Positions 27,034-36,558 of a DNA stretch of 64,000 bases are shown here, in pieces (the first letter of the stretch is position 1; each line of letters opens with the position of its first letter). Both the position numbers and the translations under genes were made by a program. The notes under the pieces were generated by a model, which searched no databases, was not told the DNA's origin, and saw only the letters and a program-made list of their open reading frames with translations. This DNA comes from Pacificimonas flava (GTDB lineage Bacteria > Pseudomonadota > Alphaproteobacteria > Sphingomonadales > Sphingomonadaceae): assembly GCF_000342165.1 (NCBI RefSeq), contig NZ_AMRV01000002.1, positions 248,001 to 312,000 on the forward strand, written 5' to 3'.

Positions 27034-29313
27034 TCAGACCTCGATGCGCACCGGCACCCCTTTCGCGGCGGGCGTCTTCGAAAGCTTGTCGTGATACCAG
27101 AGCGGCACCAGCGGGTTGAGTTCGGGGAAATAGCCGGCAAGGCATCCATCCGGCAGACGATACGGGGTTACCGTCAAGCCGGAGACGGCCCGGCGCTCAT
27201 CGTCACCGGTGTCGCACACAAGCGTGACGTCATCGCCTTCCTTCAGACCCTGCCGGGCCATGTCGGCGGGGCTCATCAGGACGATCATGCGGGAGCCCTT
27301 CAGACCGCGCAGCCGGTCGTCATGGCCGTAGATCGTCGTGTTGAACTGGTCGTTCGAACGGAGCGTCACGAGATGGAAGTGATCGGGCGCATCACCGACA
27401 CCGCAAGCATTCATCACGCTGGGCGCAGTGAATTCCGCCTTGCCGCTGTCCGTCTTCCACATCCGCTCATGCGCCGCATTCCCGCGGTAGAAACCGCCCG
27501 GCTGGTTCATACGGTCGTTCATATCGTGAAACTCGTCCGGAAAGGTCTCGGCGATCAGGTCACGCACCTTTCCATAGTCCGCGGTCCATTCGTCCCATTT
27601 CCATTTCGGATGCGCAGGTAGTGTGGCCTTGGCGATGCCGGCGACGATCGCGAGTTCGGACTTCAGGTGGACATCGGCCGGCCGTCTTTTGCCGATCGAG
27701 CCATAGATATGGCTGAAGCTGTCCTCTATCGTGACGGTCTGCGGACCGGAACGCTGCAAATCCTCCTCTGCCCGAACGAGACACGGCAGCAGATAGGCCG
27801 ATTTCCCCGGCATCAGGTGCGTTCTGTTGAGCTTCGTGGCGATGTTGACGGTCAATGCCATGTCGCGCCATTTTTCGTGCACGCGCGGATGATCCGGCAC
27901 GGCCCGGGCTAGGTTGCCGCCCAGCCCGACGAACCCCTTGTTCGAGCCATCCAGAAGGGCTTCGAGGAACTCGACCGTCGTGTGGCCATCCTCCTGCGGG
28001 GGTTTGAAGTCGAACAGCTCCCGATATTTCTGCATCGGCGCCAGCTTCGTCTTCTCCGTGATGCCGACCGTCCTTTGGCCCTGAACGTTCGAATGGCCGC
28101 GAATCGGGGTAATTCCAGCGCCCTGTCGTCCTATGTTGCCGCCCAGGAGGAGCAGATTGACCAGCATGCCGATCGACTGGGAGCCGTGCACATGCTGCGT
28201 CAGCCCCATGCCGTATATGCCCATGACGTTCTCGGCCTGGATGTAGACCTCGGCTGCCGCCTCCAGGTCGGCGCGCAGAAGACCCGAGTTCGACTCGATC
28301 TCATCCCAGCCGGTCTCCTCCGCCTGCTGCGCGAATTCGTCGAAGCCGTGACAATGCTGCTCTATGAACAGCCGGTCGACGATCTCCCGCTCTCCGGCCG
28401 CGCGCGCGGCCGCGTCGCGAGCGAGGACGTGCTTGCAGAGGCCCATCAGCGCCGCAATGTCACCGCCGGGCCGAACCTGCAGGTACATATCGGCGAGGTC
28501 GGTCGGCGACCCAACGGTCATCTGCACCGGCTCCTGGGGGTTGGTGAATTCGATCAGTCCCTTTTCGCGCAGCGGGTTGAAGACGATGATCTTGCAGCCG
28601 CGGCGCACCGCCTCCTGCAGCGGGTGAAGGATGCGGGGGCTGTTCGTGCCGGGGTTCTGGCCGAAATAAAAAATCGCGTCGCAGTGATGGAGATCCTCCA
28701 GCGTGCACGTTCCAACGGGCGACCCGATGACCTTCTTCAGGCCGACAGAGGTGGTCTCGTGACACATGTTCGAACTGTCCGGCAGATTGTTGTTGCCGTA
28801 CATGCGTGCGAACAGGGCGTAGAGATAGGATGCCTCCAGCGCGGCCTTGCCGGAGGTGTAGAAGGTGACAGATTTCGGATCGAGAGCCTTGAGCTCCGCC
28901 GCAATGCCCCGGAACGCCTCGTCCCAGCTGACGGGAACATAGCGGTCGATGGGCGCATCGTAACGCATCGGCTGCGTCAGCCGTCCGACCCGCTCCAGCT
29001 CGTAATCCGGCCAGCTCCGCAGTTCGGCGAGGCTGTATTCCGCGAAGAAGTCCGCGGCGGCGCGGTCGGTCGTCAAATCCCACAGGGTTGCCTTGGCGCC
29101 ATTTTCACAGAATTCGAAAGGATGCGGGTGCGCGGGTTTCGCCCATGCGCATGAGGTGCACATGTGCCCTTCGGCCTTGTTCTGTCGCAACAACGTTTCG
29201 GTCGCAGCGGGGTTCGCCCTGGCAGCAAGTGCCACCTTGCCGAGGCCGATCAGCGACCCCCAGCCGCCTGCGGGACCGTGATATTCCTTGGGTGCGCCTG
29301 TATTTTTCGTCAT
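27034..29313 (-). CDS. FdhF/YdeP-type molybdopterin oxidoreductase
   Basis: A 759-residue bis-MGD enzyme of the TIGR01701 (YdeP-like) group. The start MTKNTGAPKEYHGPAGGWG follows a good AGGAG; an earlier ATG ten codons up is possible. The N-terminus carries CTSCAWAKPAHPHPFEFCENG, the Cys-rich segment of this family. The probable Mo ligand is the Cys in SSNMCHETTS. MGD-binding segments include FGQNPGTNSPR and GGNIGRQGAGITP. The reaction is not established for the family; formate or another small substrate is possible. E. coli YdeP is linked to acid resistance. mobA and fdhD next door supply cofactor and sulfur. Confidence 0.9.
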   Translation of the reverse strand: MTKNTGAPKEYHGPAGGWGSLIGLGKVALAARANPAATETLLRQNKAEGHMCTSCAWAKPAHPHPFEFCENGAKATLWDLTTDRAAADFFAEYSLAELRSWPDYELERVGRLTQPMRYDAPIDRYVPVSWDEAFRGIAAELKALDPKSVTFYTSGKAALEASYLYALFARMYGNNNLPDSSNMCHETTSVGLKKVIGSPVGTCTLEDLHHCDAIFYFGQNPGTNSPRILHPLQEAVRRGCKIIVFNPLREKGLIEFTNPQEPVQMTVGSPTDLADMYLQVRPGGDIAALMGLCKHVLARDAAARAAGEREIVDRLFIEQHCHGFDEFAQQAEETGWDEIESNSGLLRADLEAAAEVYIQAENVMGIYGMGLTQHVHGSQSIGMLVNLLLLGGNIGRQGAGITPIRGHSNVQGQRTVGITEKTKLAPMQKYRELFDFKPPQEDGHTTVEFLEALLDGSNKGFVGLGGNLARAVPDHPRVHEKWRDMALTVNIATKLNRTHLMPGKSAYLLPCLVRAEEDLQRSGPQTVTIEDSFSHIYGSIGKRRPADVHLKSELAIVAGIAKATLPAHPKWKWDEWTADYGKVRDLIAETFPDEFHDMNDRMNQPGGFYRGNAAHERMWKTDSGKAEFTAPSVMNACGVGDAPDHFHLVTLRSNDQFNTTIYGHDDRLRGLKGSRMIVLMSPADMARQGLKEGDDVTLVCDTGDDERRAVSGLTVTPYRLPDGCLAGYFPELNPLVPLWYHDKLSKTPAAKGVPVRIEV

Positions 29314-29356
29314 GGCTGAACTCTCCTGCGGCATTAGGGTCAAAGCCCGTCAGCGG

Positions 29357-29368
29357 GGGAACGTTCCC
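29357..29368. promoter_or_regulatory. perfect 12-bp palindrome between the oxidoreductase and fdhD
   Basis: GGGAACGTTCCC lies in the 137-base divergent intergenic region of the YdeP-like oxidoreductase and fdhD. The position is right for one operator controlling both directions. The regulator is unknown, and the match may be chance. Confidence 0.35.
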
Positions 29369-29450
29369 GCCGTCGGGTGCCGGAGACCGAGCCTAACGGC
29401 GCTGGCGGAGAGCGAGAGAACCCATGTGAATAAATTCGGGGCGTGGCGAT

Positions 29451-30281
29451 ATGGCGGACCATCGAGATGAAGCTCCGGAAGGAACGCGGACATACGCGCT
29501 GCGCCGCCTGCCGCTGACGGACGGTGGCATGAATCTGCACGACGTGGTGCGCACCGTTCCCCTGGAGGTGCCGGTTGCCATCGAATTCGGCGGCATCGGT
29601 TACGCCGTGATGATGGCGACCCCCATCGACCTGCCGGACTTCATCGCCGGCTTTGCGATCAGCGAGGGGCTGGCGTCATTGGACGAAATCGAAACGCCCG
29701 CTATCGTTATGCACGGCGGCGGCTGGATCGCGCGCATGCCCATTCCTGCGCGGTCGACCGAGCGGGTGGCACAGCGCGCGCGGACGCGGCTTTCGGAAAG
29801 CGGGTGCGGGCTTTGCGGCATGGACAGCATCGCGGCGGTGCTCGCGCCGCTGCCGCCGCTGACGGCGCGACCCGGCGGCGATGCGGCGGCGGTAGCGCAC
29901 GCTCTTGCCTCGCTCGGCGAGCGGCAGACGCTCGGCCGCGCCAGCGGGGCTACCCATATCGCGGCGCTTTGCCTTGCCGATGGCCGGATCGTCATGGCAC
30001 GAGAAGATGTCGGCCGACACAATGCGCTCGACAAGCTGATCGGCGCCGCCGCCGCAGCCGATCTCGGCTTTGCGGACCACTTTGTCCTGATGTCGTCCCG
30101 CTGCAGCCAGGAGCTCGTCGAAAAATGCGTTCGGGCTGGAATCCCCGCGCTCGTCACGATCAGCGCGCCGACCAGCTTTGCCGTCGACCGGGCACGCGAG
30201 GCGGGACTGACCCTGCTGTGTCTGGCGCGGCGGGACAGCGCGCTGGTGGCCAATGATCCATTGGGTTTGTTCGCGCCTTGA
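29451..30281 (+). CDS. fdhD: formate dehydrogenase accessory sulfurtransferase FdhD
   Basis: A 276-residue protein that passes sulfur from IscS to the bis-MGD cofactor, needed for FdhF-type activity. The reactive pair is in SGCGLCGMDS. Further family motifs are REDVGRHNALDKLIG and MSSRCSQELV. It is divergent from the YdeP-like oxidoreductase. Confidence 0.94.
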   Translation: MADHRDEAPEGTRTYALRRLPLTDGGMNLHDVVRTVPLEVPVAIEFGGIGYAVMMATPIDLPDFIAGFAISEGLASLDEIETPAIVMHGGGWIARMPIPARSTERVAQRARTRLSESGCGLCGMDSIAAVLAPLPPLTARPGGDAAAVAHALASLGERQTLGRASGATHIAALCLADGRIVMAREDVGRHNALDKLIGAAAAADLGFADHFVLMSSRCSQELVEKCVRAGIPALVTISAPTSFAVDRAREAGLTLLCLARRDSALVANDPLGLFAP

Positions 30282-30322
30282 CCTGGCGAGAAGGTGGAAT
30301 GCCAAGAGGGTTCTTGCAATAT

Positions 30323-30339
30323 ATGTAACAGTATAACAT
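30323..30339 (+). promoter_or_regulatory. Zur-like box directly before merC-like gene
   Basis: ATGTAACAGTATAACAT fits the 17-base core of the proteobacterial Zur operator (ATGTTATANTATAACAT) at 14 of 16 defined positions. It sits in a strikingly AT-rich 35-base island and ends nine bases before the MerC start codon. Zinc control by Zur is predicted, not shown. Confidence 0.55.
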
Positions 30340-30348
30340 CTTATTACA

Positions 30349-30786
30349 ATGGTCCGGAAAGCCGCTCCCCTCCTTTCCTCGAAAAAGCAGCGACTTCTGG
30401 ACGCCGTTGCGATCGCGGCATCCATGCTCTGTCTCGTCCATTGCCTGCTACTGCCGGCGCTGCTGCTCGCCGTCCCGGCACTCGCGCTCTACCTCGCCCT
30501 GCCGGAAAGCTTTCATGCCGCCGCCTTTCTGTTCGCGGTGCCGACGAGCGCGGCGGCGTTATGGGCGGGGCGTCGCCGGGCAGGATCGGGCCCGGCCGCC
30601 CTTGCCGCCGCCGGGCTGTGCCTCCTCGGCATCGGCGCCTTTGCCGTGCATGGCGAAGCGGCGGAAACAGGTGTCAGCGTGATCGGCGCGCTCATACTGG
30701 CTGCCGCGCATATCCTGAACTGGCGGCGGATGCGCTGCGAAGGCCACCGCCGCAGCTGCACCCGAACCTCCTTCCGGGAACGATGA
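30349..30786 (+). CDS. MerC-domain membrane protein
   Basis: A 145-residue integral membrane protein with four hydrophobic spans. The metal-binding motif MLCLVHCLLLP in the first span, with two Cys and a His, is typical of MerC. No mer operon is present. The Zur-like box immediately upstream points to zinc rather than mercury handling. No Shine-Dalgarno precedes the ATG, only TCTTATTACA, so the message may be leaderless or start further in. Confidence 0.82.
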   Translation: MVRKAAPLLSSKKQRLLDAVAIAASMLCLVHCLLLPALLLAVPALALYLALPESFHAAAFLFAVPTSAAALWAGRRRAGSGPAALAAAGLCLLGIGAFAVHGEAAETGVSVIGALILAAAHILNWRRMRCEGHRRSCTRTSFRER

Positions 30787-30799
30787 GTTCCGGCGGGCT

Positions 30800-32053
30800 T
30801 CAGACCCGTTCGATGATGATTGCGGGCGCCATGCCGCCGGCCGCGCACATGGTGACAAGGCCCCGTTTCAGATCCTGACGCTCCAGTTCGTCGAGCATCG
30901 TGCCGATCAGGATCGAGCCCGTGGCACCGATGGGATGGCCGAGGGCGATGGCCCCGCCATTGACGTTTACCTTGTCCCTGTCCAGCCGAAGGTCACGGAT
31001 GAATTTCTCCGCCACGACCGCGAACGCCTCGTTGATTTCCCACAGGTCGATGTCGTCCCTGGTCAGGCCGGCCTTCGCCAGCACCTTCTTCGCCGCGGGA
31101 ACGGGCGCGTTCAGCATCAGTGTCGGATCGTCGCCCATATTCGCGGTCTGCACGATCCGCGCGCGCGGCGTCAGGCCGTGCTTGTCGGCATAATCCTTCG
31201 ACGCGATCAGAACCGCCGCCGCCCCGTCGACAACGCCGGAGGAATTGCCCGCATGGTGAAAATGGCGGATCTCAAGATCCGGGTATTTCTGATTGATCAG
31301 CTTGCGGAAGGTCGTGCCCTTCTCGTCCAGCGGCAGATCGGCAATCTTGGCGAAGCTGGGTTCGAGCTGCGACAGCCCCTCCATGGTCGTCTGCGGGCGC
31401 GGGAACTCTTCTCGGTCCAGGATCACGTTCCCCTCATCGTCCATGACCGGAACGATGCTCTTTTCGAAGCGTCCCTCCTCAATGGCGCGCGCCGCCCGCT
31501 TCTGGCTTTCCAGGCCAAGAGCATCCAGCGCCTGCCGGTCGATCCCCTCCATCGATGCAATGGCGTCGCCGCACACACCCTGATGCGACTGCGGGTGAAC
31601 CTGTTGCAGCCGCGCATTGCCCGACCCCATCATGAAGGGGGAAAGCCCGGCGGCACGCTCCTCCTGCGCCATTTGCGCCGTCAGCGACATCATTTCCGTT
31701 CCGCCGGCGACGACCAGGTCTTCCATGCCGGACATCACCTGCGCCGCGGCGAAGTTGACGCTGGTGATGCCGCCGCCGCAGAACCGGTCGAGCGTCGTGC
31801 CGCTGGTGCGGATGTCGTAGCCGGCATCGAGCGCGGCCATCCGGCCCAGATCGCCGCCCTGCTTTCCCTTCTGCGTCGAGGTCGACCAGATGACGTCCTC
31901 CACCTCGGCCGTATCGAGGTCGTTGCGTTCGGCAATGGCCTTCAGCACGGTCGCGGCGAGGTGCTGCGGATGCGCGGCGGCAAGCGAACCCTTGCCGACC
32001 TTGCCGATGCCGCGCGGCGTGCGAACCGCGTCGATGATGTAAGCCTCTGCCAT
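30800..32053 (-). CDS. acetyl-CoA acetyltransferase / thiolase
   Basis: A 417-residue type II thiolase-like enzyme. Catalytic residues are the nucleophilic Cys in LDRFCGGGITSVN (about 94), the His in GHPIGATG, and the second Cys in TMCAAGGMAPA. It condenses two acyl-CoA molecules or cleaves 3-ketoacyl-CoA. The length and the insert after residue 200 resemble FadA/AtoB-type degradative enzymes of sphingomonads rather than PhaA. The divergent crotonase suggests a joint fatty-acid role. Confidence 0.92.
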   Translation of the reverse strand: MAEAYIIDAVRTPRGIGKVGKGSLAAAHPQHLAATVLKAIAERNDLDTAEVEDVIWSTSTQKGKQGGDLGRMAALDAGYDIRTSGTTLDRFCGGGITSVNFAAAQVMSGMEDLVVAGGTEMMSLTAQMAQEERAAGLSPFMMGSGNARLQQVHPQSHQGVCGDAIASMEGIDRQALDALGLESQKRAARAIEEGRFEKSIVPVMDDEGNVILDREEFPRPQTTMEGLSQLEPSFAKIADLPLDEKGTTFRKLINQKYPDLEIRHFHHAGNSSGVVDGAAAVLIASKDYADKHGLTPRARIVQTANMGDDPTLMLNAPVPAAKKVLAKAGLTRDDIDLWEINEAFAVVAEKFIRDLRLDRDKVNVNGGAIALGHPIGATGSILIGTMLDELERQDLKRGLVTMCAAGGMAPAIIIERV

Positions 32054-32236
32054 ACTGCCTCCGGTGCCTTGCTGCCCTGACGGTATCCCGTCCTCGGCTT
32101 ATCTCGCTAGGCTCTCGGCACCGGCCGACGAACCCACGCTTTAAAGAGGCTCGGCCCAAGCGCCCCGAAAAGAACGAGGTGCGCTGCGCTGTCTGGTGCG
32201 GAACACTGTCAACGCAGAAGAACGAAGGACAGCGGC

Positions 32237-32998
32237 ATGAGCGAAGAGATTCTCACGAGCGAGGAGGACGGCGTCCTCATCATTACCATGAACCGGCCGG
32301 AGGCGAAGAACGCCATGAACCGGGCTGCGGCGGAGGGAATCGCCGCCGCGCTGGACCGGCTCGATTCGAACGACGCGCTGCGCACCGCGATCCTGACGGG
32401 CGCCGGTGGCACCTTCTGCTCCGGCATGGACCTCAAGGGCTTCCTGAAGGGCGAGCTGCCGTCGGTGAAGGGGCGCGGCTTCGGTGGGCTGACCGAGGCG
32501 CCGCCGCAAAAGCCGCTGATCGCGGCCGTGGAGGGTTACGCGCTTGCCGGCGGCCTGGAACTGATGATCGCCTGCGACCTGATCGTCGCCAGCGAGACGG
32601 CGAAGTTCGGCATCCCGGAGGCGAAGCGCGGGCTCGTCGCGGGCGCTGGCGGCCTACTCCGCCTGCCGGATCAGATCCCGCCGCGAATCGCGATGGAGCT
32701 CGCCCTGACGGGAGAGTTCATCGACGCGAACCGCGCCTATTATCTTGGCCTGATCAATGCGGTGACGAGCGGCAGCGCGCTGGAGGCCGCGATGGCACTG
32801 GCCGCAAAGATCACCGCCAACGGTCCCCTGGCCGTGCGCATTTCAAAGCAGATCATCGCCGAATCCCGCGGCTGGTCACTCGAGGAGCGCTGGACGAAGC
32901 AGGCGGAGTTGATGAAGCCGATCTTCACCTCGACCGACGCCCGCGAAGGCGCCGCTGCCTTCGCCGAGAAACGCAAGCCGCACTGGACTGGGCGCTAG
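32237..32998 (+). CDS. enoyl-CoA hydratase / crotonase-family protein
   Basis: A 253-residue crotonase fold starting MSEEILTSEEDG behind AAGGA. The oxyanion-hole segments are GTFCSGMDLKGF and GYALAGGLEL. Both glutamates expected for hydration are in place, in GGLELMIACD and GIPEAKRGL, so hydratase activity is plausible. It is divergent from the thiolase. Confidence 0.88.
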   Translation: MSEEILTSEEDGVLIITMNRPEAKNAMNRAAAEGIAAALDRLDSNDALRTAILTGAGGTFCSGMDLKGFLKGELPSVKGRGFGGLTEAPPQKPLIAAVEGYALAGGLELMIACDLIVASETAKFGIPEAKRGLVAGAGGLLRLPDQIPPRIAMELALTGEFIDANRAYYLGLINAVTSGSALEAAMALAAKITANGPLAVRISKQIIAESRGWSLEERWTKQAELMKPIFTSTDAREGAAAFAEKRKPHWTGR

Positions 32999-33139
32999 CG
33001 GTCCGGAGAGCCGCTGGCGCCGGAGGCGAGCCGGCGGCACGCAAGCCGCCTACCCGCCCGAAAACTTTGCGTTCAATCGTGCCGGCAGGTCGTCGTTCGC
33101 GGTGGCCGCGTTCTGCCGTGCGCGCTAAAGCGCCGAACC

Positions 33140-34054
33140 ATGGACATTTACCTGCCGATCGCGGAACTGAGCGTAAACGGGCTCGTCATCGTTCTGCTCG
33201 GTCTGGGCGTGGGATTGATGTCCGGCCTGTTCGGCGTCGGCGGCGGGTTCCTGACGACGCCGCTTCTGATGTTCTACGGCATTCCGCCGGCCGTTGCCGT
33301 CGCCTCCTCCGCGACGCAGGTGACAGGTTCCAGCGTCTCGGGCGCGATGGCACACTGGCGCCGGGGCGGCGTCGATATCCGCATGGGGGCGGTTCTGGTC
33401 GTCGGCGGCGTGATCGGCGCGGGCATCGGCTCCATCATCTTCCGGGCCTTACAGAAGATCGGCCAGATCGACGTCACGATCACGCTGATCTACGTCACCT
33501 TCCTGACCCTTGTGGGCCTCTCCATGCTGATCGAAACGGTGCGTACGCTGCGCAGGCAGGCGAGCGGCGCCAAGCCGGCCAAGATGAAGCGGCACAACAG
33601 GCTGATCGCCGCCCTGCCCGGCCGCATGCGTTTTCGCGCGGCCGGGCTCTATATCTCGCCGCTGGCACCGCTGATCATCGGCGTTGTCGTCGGCATCCTC
33701 ACCTTCGTCATGGGCATTGGCGGCGGCCTGATCATGGTGCCGATCCTGATCTACATACTCGGCATGTCGGTCTCGACCGTCGTCGGGACCAGCCTGTTCC
33801 AGATCGTCTTCACGACGGCCGCGATCACGCTGCTGCATGCGGTGCAGTCGAAAACGGTGGATATCGTGCTGGCCGCGCTGTTGCTGGTGGGCGGCGTCCT
33901 CGGCGCACAGCTCGGCGCACGCATCGCCATGAACCTGCCGCCCGAAAAGCTGCGCATGGCCCTTGCGATCCTCGTTTTGATCGTGGCCGGCCGCCTTCTC
34001 GTCGGCCTGACATGGACGCCGACAAACCTCTATACCGTTCAGCTGGCAGGCTGA
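33140..34054 (+). CDS. TauE/SafE-family permease
   Basis: A 304-residue inner-membrane protein with about eight spans in two repeats: GLMSGLFGVGGGFLTTPLL in the first and GILTFVMGIGGGLIMVPIL in the second. The family exports sulfite, sulfoacetate or related anions. It is followed after five bases by a TIGR02186 protein, a standing partner of TauE permeases in alphaproteobacteria, so the two likely act together. Confidence 0.9.
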   Translation: MDIYLPIAELSVNGLVIVLLGLGVGLMSGLFGVGGGFLTTPLLMFYGIPPAVAVASSATQVTGSSVSGAMAHWRRGGVDIRMGAVLVVGGVIGAGIGSIIFRALQKIGQIDVTITLIYVTFLTLVGLSMLIETVRTLRRQASGAKPAKMKRHNRLIAALPGRMRFRAAGLYISPLAPLIIGVVVGILTFVMGIGGGLIMVPILIYILGMSVSTVVGTSLFQIVFTTAAITLLHAVQSKTVDIVLAALLLVGGVLGAQLGARIAMNLPPEKLRMALAILVLIVAGRLLVGLTWTPTNLYTVQLAG

Positions 34055-34059
34055 GGCCC

Positions 34060-34818
34060 ATGCGGCGCCTCCTCCTCCTGCTCGCCGCGCTCGTCGCCGC
34101 GCCGGCCGGCGCGCAGGTGCCGCCGCGCCTGATCGCCGACATCTCTCAATCGCGCATCGATATCGTCTACACCTTTGCGGGCGCCGAACTCCTTGTCTTC
34201 GGCGCCATTCAGTATCCCAGCGGCGAAGCGCCGGAGGAGCGCCCGGACATCGTGATGATCGTTCGCGGCCCCCCACAATCCATCACCGTCCGAAAGAAGA
34301 ACCGCGTACTCGGTCTGTGGCTGAATACGGATTCGGTCCGCTTCGAAACCGCGCCCAGCTTTTACCGTGCCGCCTCGACCCGGCCGGTGGAGGAACTCGT
34401 CGACGAGCAGATGGCCGCGATCTACGAACTGTCACCCGAATATCTGCAATTGTCGCCCACCGGCGCGACCGATCCCGCCAAGATCAGCATGTTCGAGGAT
34501 GGCCTCCTCGAAACCCGGCGCGCTGCCCTGCTTTACGGGTCCGAACCGCACGGCGTCGATCTCGTCGAGAAAATCCTCTACCGCGCGCGGATCGATATTC
34601 CAGCGGCAGTGCCTGTCGGCACCTACACGGTGGAGGTGCACCTGATCGACGAAGGGGAAGTCGTCGCCTCCACGACCCGGACGATCGACGTCGAGAAATC
34701 CGGCTTCGAGCGCGACATCTACGTGGCGGCGCAGCAGGAAAGCCTCTCCTACGGCATCCTTGCCGTCTCGCTGGCCCTGCTCCTCGGCTGGGGCGCCAGC
34801 GCCATCGTCCGCCGCTAA
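34060..34818 (+). CDS. TIGR02186-family membrane-anchored protein
   Basis: A 252-residue exported protein with a signal peptide (about 1-19, ending AGAQ), a beta-rich extracytoplasmic domain starting LIADISQSRIDI, and one C-terminal membrane span (about 232-248). The gene order and the opening segment fit TIGR02186, found almost only beside TauE/SafE permeases. It may be an accessory or ligand-binding subunit. The molecular role is not known. Confidence 0.85.
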   Translation: MRRLLLLLAALVAAPAGAQVPPRLIADISQSRIDIVYTFAGAELLVFGAIQYPSGEAPEERPDIVMIVRGPPQSITVRKKNRVLGLWLNTDSVRFETAPSFYRAASTRPVEELVDEQMAAIYELSPEYLQLSPTGATDPAKISMFEDGLLETRRAALLYGSEPHGVDLVEKILYRARIDIPAAVPVGTYTVEVHLIDEGEVVASTTRTIDVEKSGFERDIYVAAQQESLSYGILAVSLALLLGWGASAIVRR

Positions 34819-34877
34819 CGCTTCCTTAGCCTGCGCCCGCTACGGCTGGCGTGCAATCGGCAGGAAACGAGACGGCG

Positions 34878-36542
34878 ATGGACGAATATTTCCGCAGCGC
34901 GGATGGCTATGACGGCGGCGGGGCGCACATGTCCGCGTCCAGCACCCCCACCGGCACCGTCATCGGTGAGGTGCGCGAGATTCGCGGTGGCAGCGCGGTC
35001 TGCCGGCTCGACCTCTTGGTTCTTCACCGGCTTCAGGAGAGCGCCGATTTCACGATCGCCAATGCCGGTCAGATCGGCAGTCAGATCAAGGTGAAGGTCG
35101 GCGCCCTCTGGCTGCTTGGCACCATCCGCAATCTGCGCGCCGACGAGGCGCAGGCGAACAGCGTCGTCTGCGATGTCGACTTCCTTGGAGAGGGCGAGGA
35201 GGCGGGTGGCCGTCTGACCGGATTTCGCCGGGGCGTCACGCGCTATCCGATGCCGCAGACGCAGATTCTTTCGGTGGGGCGCGCCGACCTCGACGCCGTC
35301 TACGCCGCGGGCGACCGGCCGCATATCGAGATCGGCACCGTCTATCCGACCGAGGACGTGCGCGGCGCGCTCTATATCGACCCTATGCTGGGCAAGCATT
35401 TCGCGCTCCTCGGCTCTACCGGCACCGGCAAGTCGACCACCGCCGCGCTGATCCTGCACCGCATCGTCGAGCAGAATCCGGAGGGGCACATCGTCATGCT
35501 CGACCCGCACGGCGAATATGCCGCGGCGTTCACGACGAAGGGCCAGATCTTCAACACCGACAATCTGCAGCTGCCCTATTGGCTCATGAATTTCGAGGAG
35601 CACTGCGAGGTCTTCGTCACGACCGAGGGTGCGGAACGCGAACAGGACATGGACGTCCTGGCGAAGGCGGTTCTTCATGCCCGCTCGCGCAGTAGGGTCG
35701 CGCAGTCGCTCGGCAAGCTGACGGTGGATTCGCCCGTTCCCTACCTCCTCTCGGATCTGCTTGGCGCGCTGACGGCCGGCATGGGCAAGCTGGAGAAGGC
35801 CGGCGACACCGCACCCTATATGCGGCTGAAGACCAAGATCGAGGAACTGAAGGGTGATCCGCGCTACAGCTTTATGTTCAACGGCCTTCTCGTTTCCGAC
35901 ACGATGGCGACCTTCATGTCGAAGATCTTCCGGTTGCCGGCGGAGGGGAAACCGATCTCCATCGTCGACCTGTCGGGCGTGCCCACGGACATCGTCACCG
36001 TTGTCGTCGCCGTCCTGTCGCGCCTGACCTTCGACTACGCCGTCTGGTCGCGGCGGGAGCCGCAGCGGCCGATCCTCCTCGTCTGCGAGGAGGCGCATCG
36101 CTACGTGCCCTCCGACCGCTCGACGGCTCCGAACGCAGTCCGAAAGGTGCTGGAATCGATTGCCAAGGAAGGCCGCAAATACGGCGTGTCCCTGGGCCTG
36201 ATCACGCAGCGGCCATCCGACCTGGCGGAGGGCGTGCTGTCGCAGTGCGGCACGATCATCTCAATGAGGCTCAACAACGAGCGCGACCAGATGTACGTAC
36301 GCAGCGCCCTGCCGGAGGGCGCGCGCGGGTTTCTGGACGCCATACCGGCGCTGCGCAACCGCGAATGCATCGTCTGCGGGGAGGGTGTATCCGTGCCCAT
36401 CCGCGTGCGGCTCGACACGTTGGAAACACCGCTGCGGCCGGCTTCCGACGATCCGGTCTTCAGCGCGCTATGGAAGGAAACCGGCGGCGAGGCCGAAATT
36501 CTCGATCGCACCATTCACCGCTGGCGCGGTCAGGGACGCTAA
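34878..36542 (+). CDS. HerA/DUF87-type ATPase
   Basis: A 554-residue P-loop ATPase of the HerA-FtsK group. An N-terminal HAS-barrel-like beta domain (about 10-130) is followed by Walker A LLGSTGTGKST, Walker B LLVCEEAHRY and a sensor region GLITQRPSDLAEGVLSQC. Start MDEYFRS was chosen; 34851 and 34929 are alternatives. No NurA nuclease is nearby, so a DNA end-processing role cannot be assumed. A phage-defence role is conceivable for this family but has no support from the neighbours. Confidence 0.88.
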   Translation: MDEYFRSADGYDGGGAHMSASSTPTGTVIGEVREIRGGSAVCRLDLLVLHRLQESADFTIANAGQIGSQIKVKVGALWLLGTIRNLRADEAQANSVVCDVDFLGEGEEAGGRLTGFRRGVTRYPMPQTQILSVGRADLDAVYAAGDRPHIEIGTVYPTEDVRGALYIDPMLGKHFALLGSTGTGKSTTAALILHRIVEQNPEGHIVMLDPHGEYAAAFTTKGQIFNTDNLQLPYWLMNFEEHCEVFVTTEGAEREQDMDVLAKAVLHARSRSRVAQSLGKLTVDSPVPYLLSDLLGALTAGMGKLEKAGDTAPYMRLKTKIEELKGDPRYSFMFNGLLVSDTMATFMSKIFRLPAEGKPISIVDLSGVPTDIVTVVVAVLSRLTFDYAVWSRREPQRPILLVCEEAHRYVPSDRSTAPNAVRKVLESIAKEGRKYGVSLGLITQRPSDLAEGVLSQCGTIISMRLNNERDQMYVRSALPEGARGFLDAIPALRNRECIVCGEGVSVPIRVRLDTLETPLRPASDDPVFSALWKETGGEAEILDRTIHRWRGQGR

Positions 36543-36558
36543 CGCGCAGCCTGGCCGT

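Noticed and set aside
34878-36542. HerA-type ATPase as part of a phage-defence system.
   Set aside because: No Sir2, DUF4297, NurA or other effector gene is adjacent; the neighbours are a permease module and a dipeptidase.
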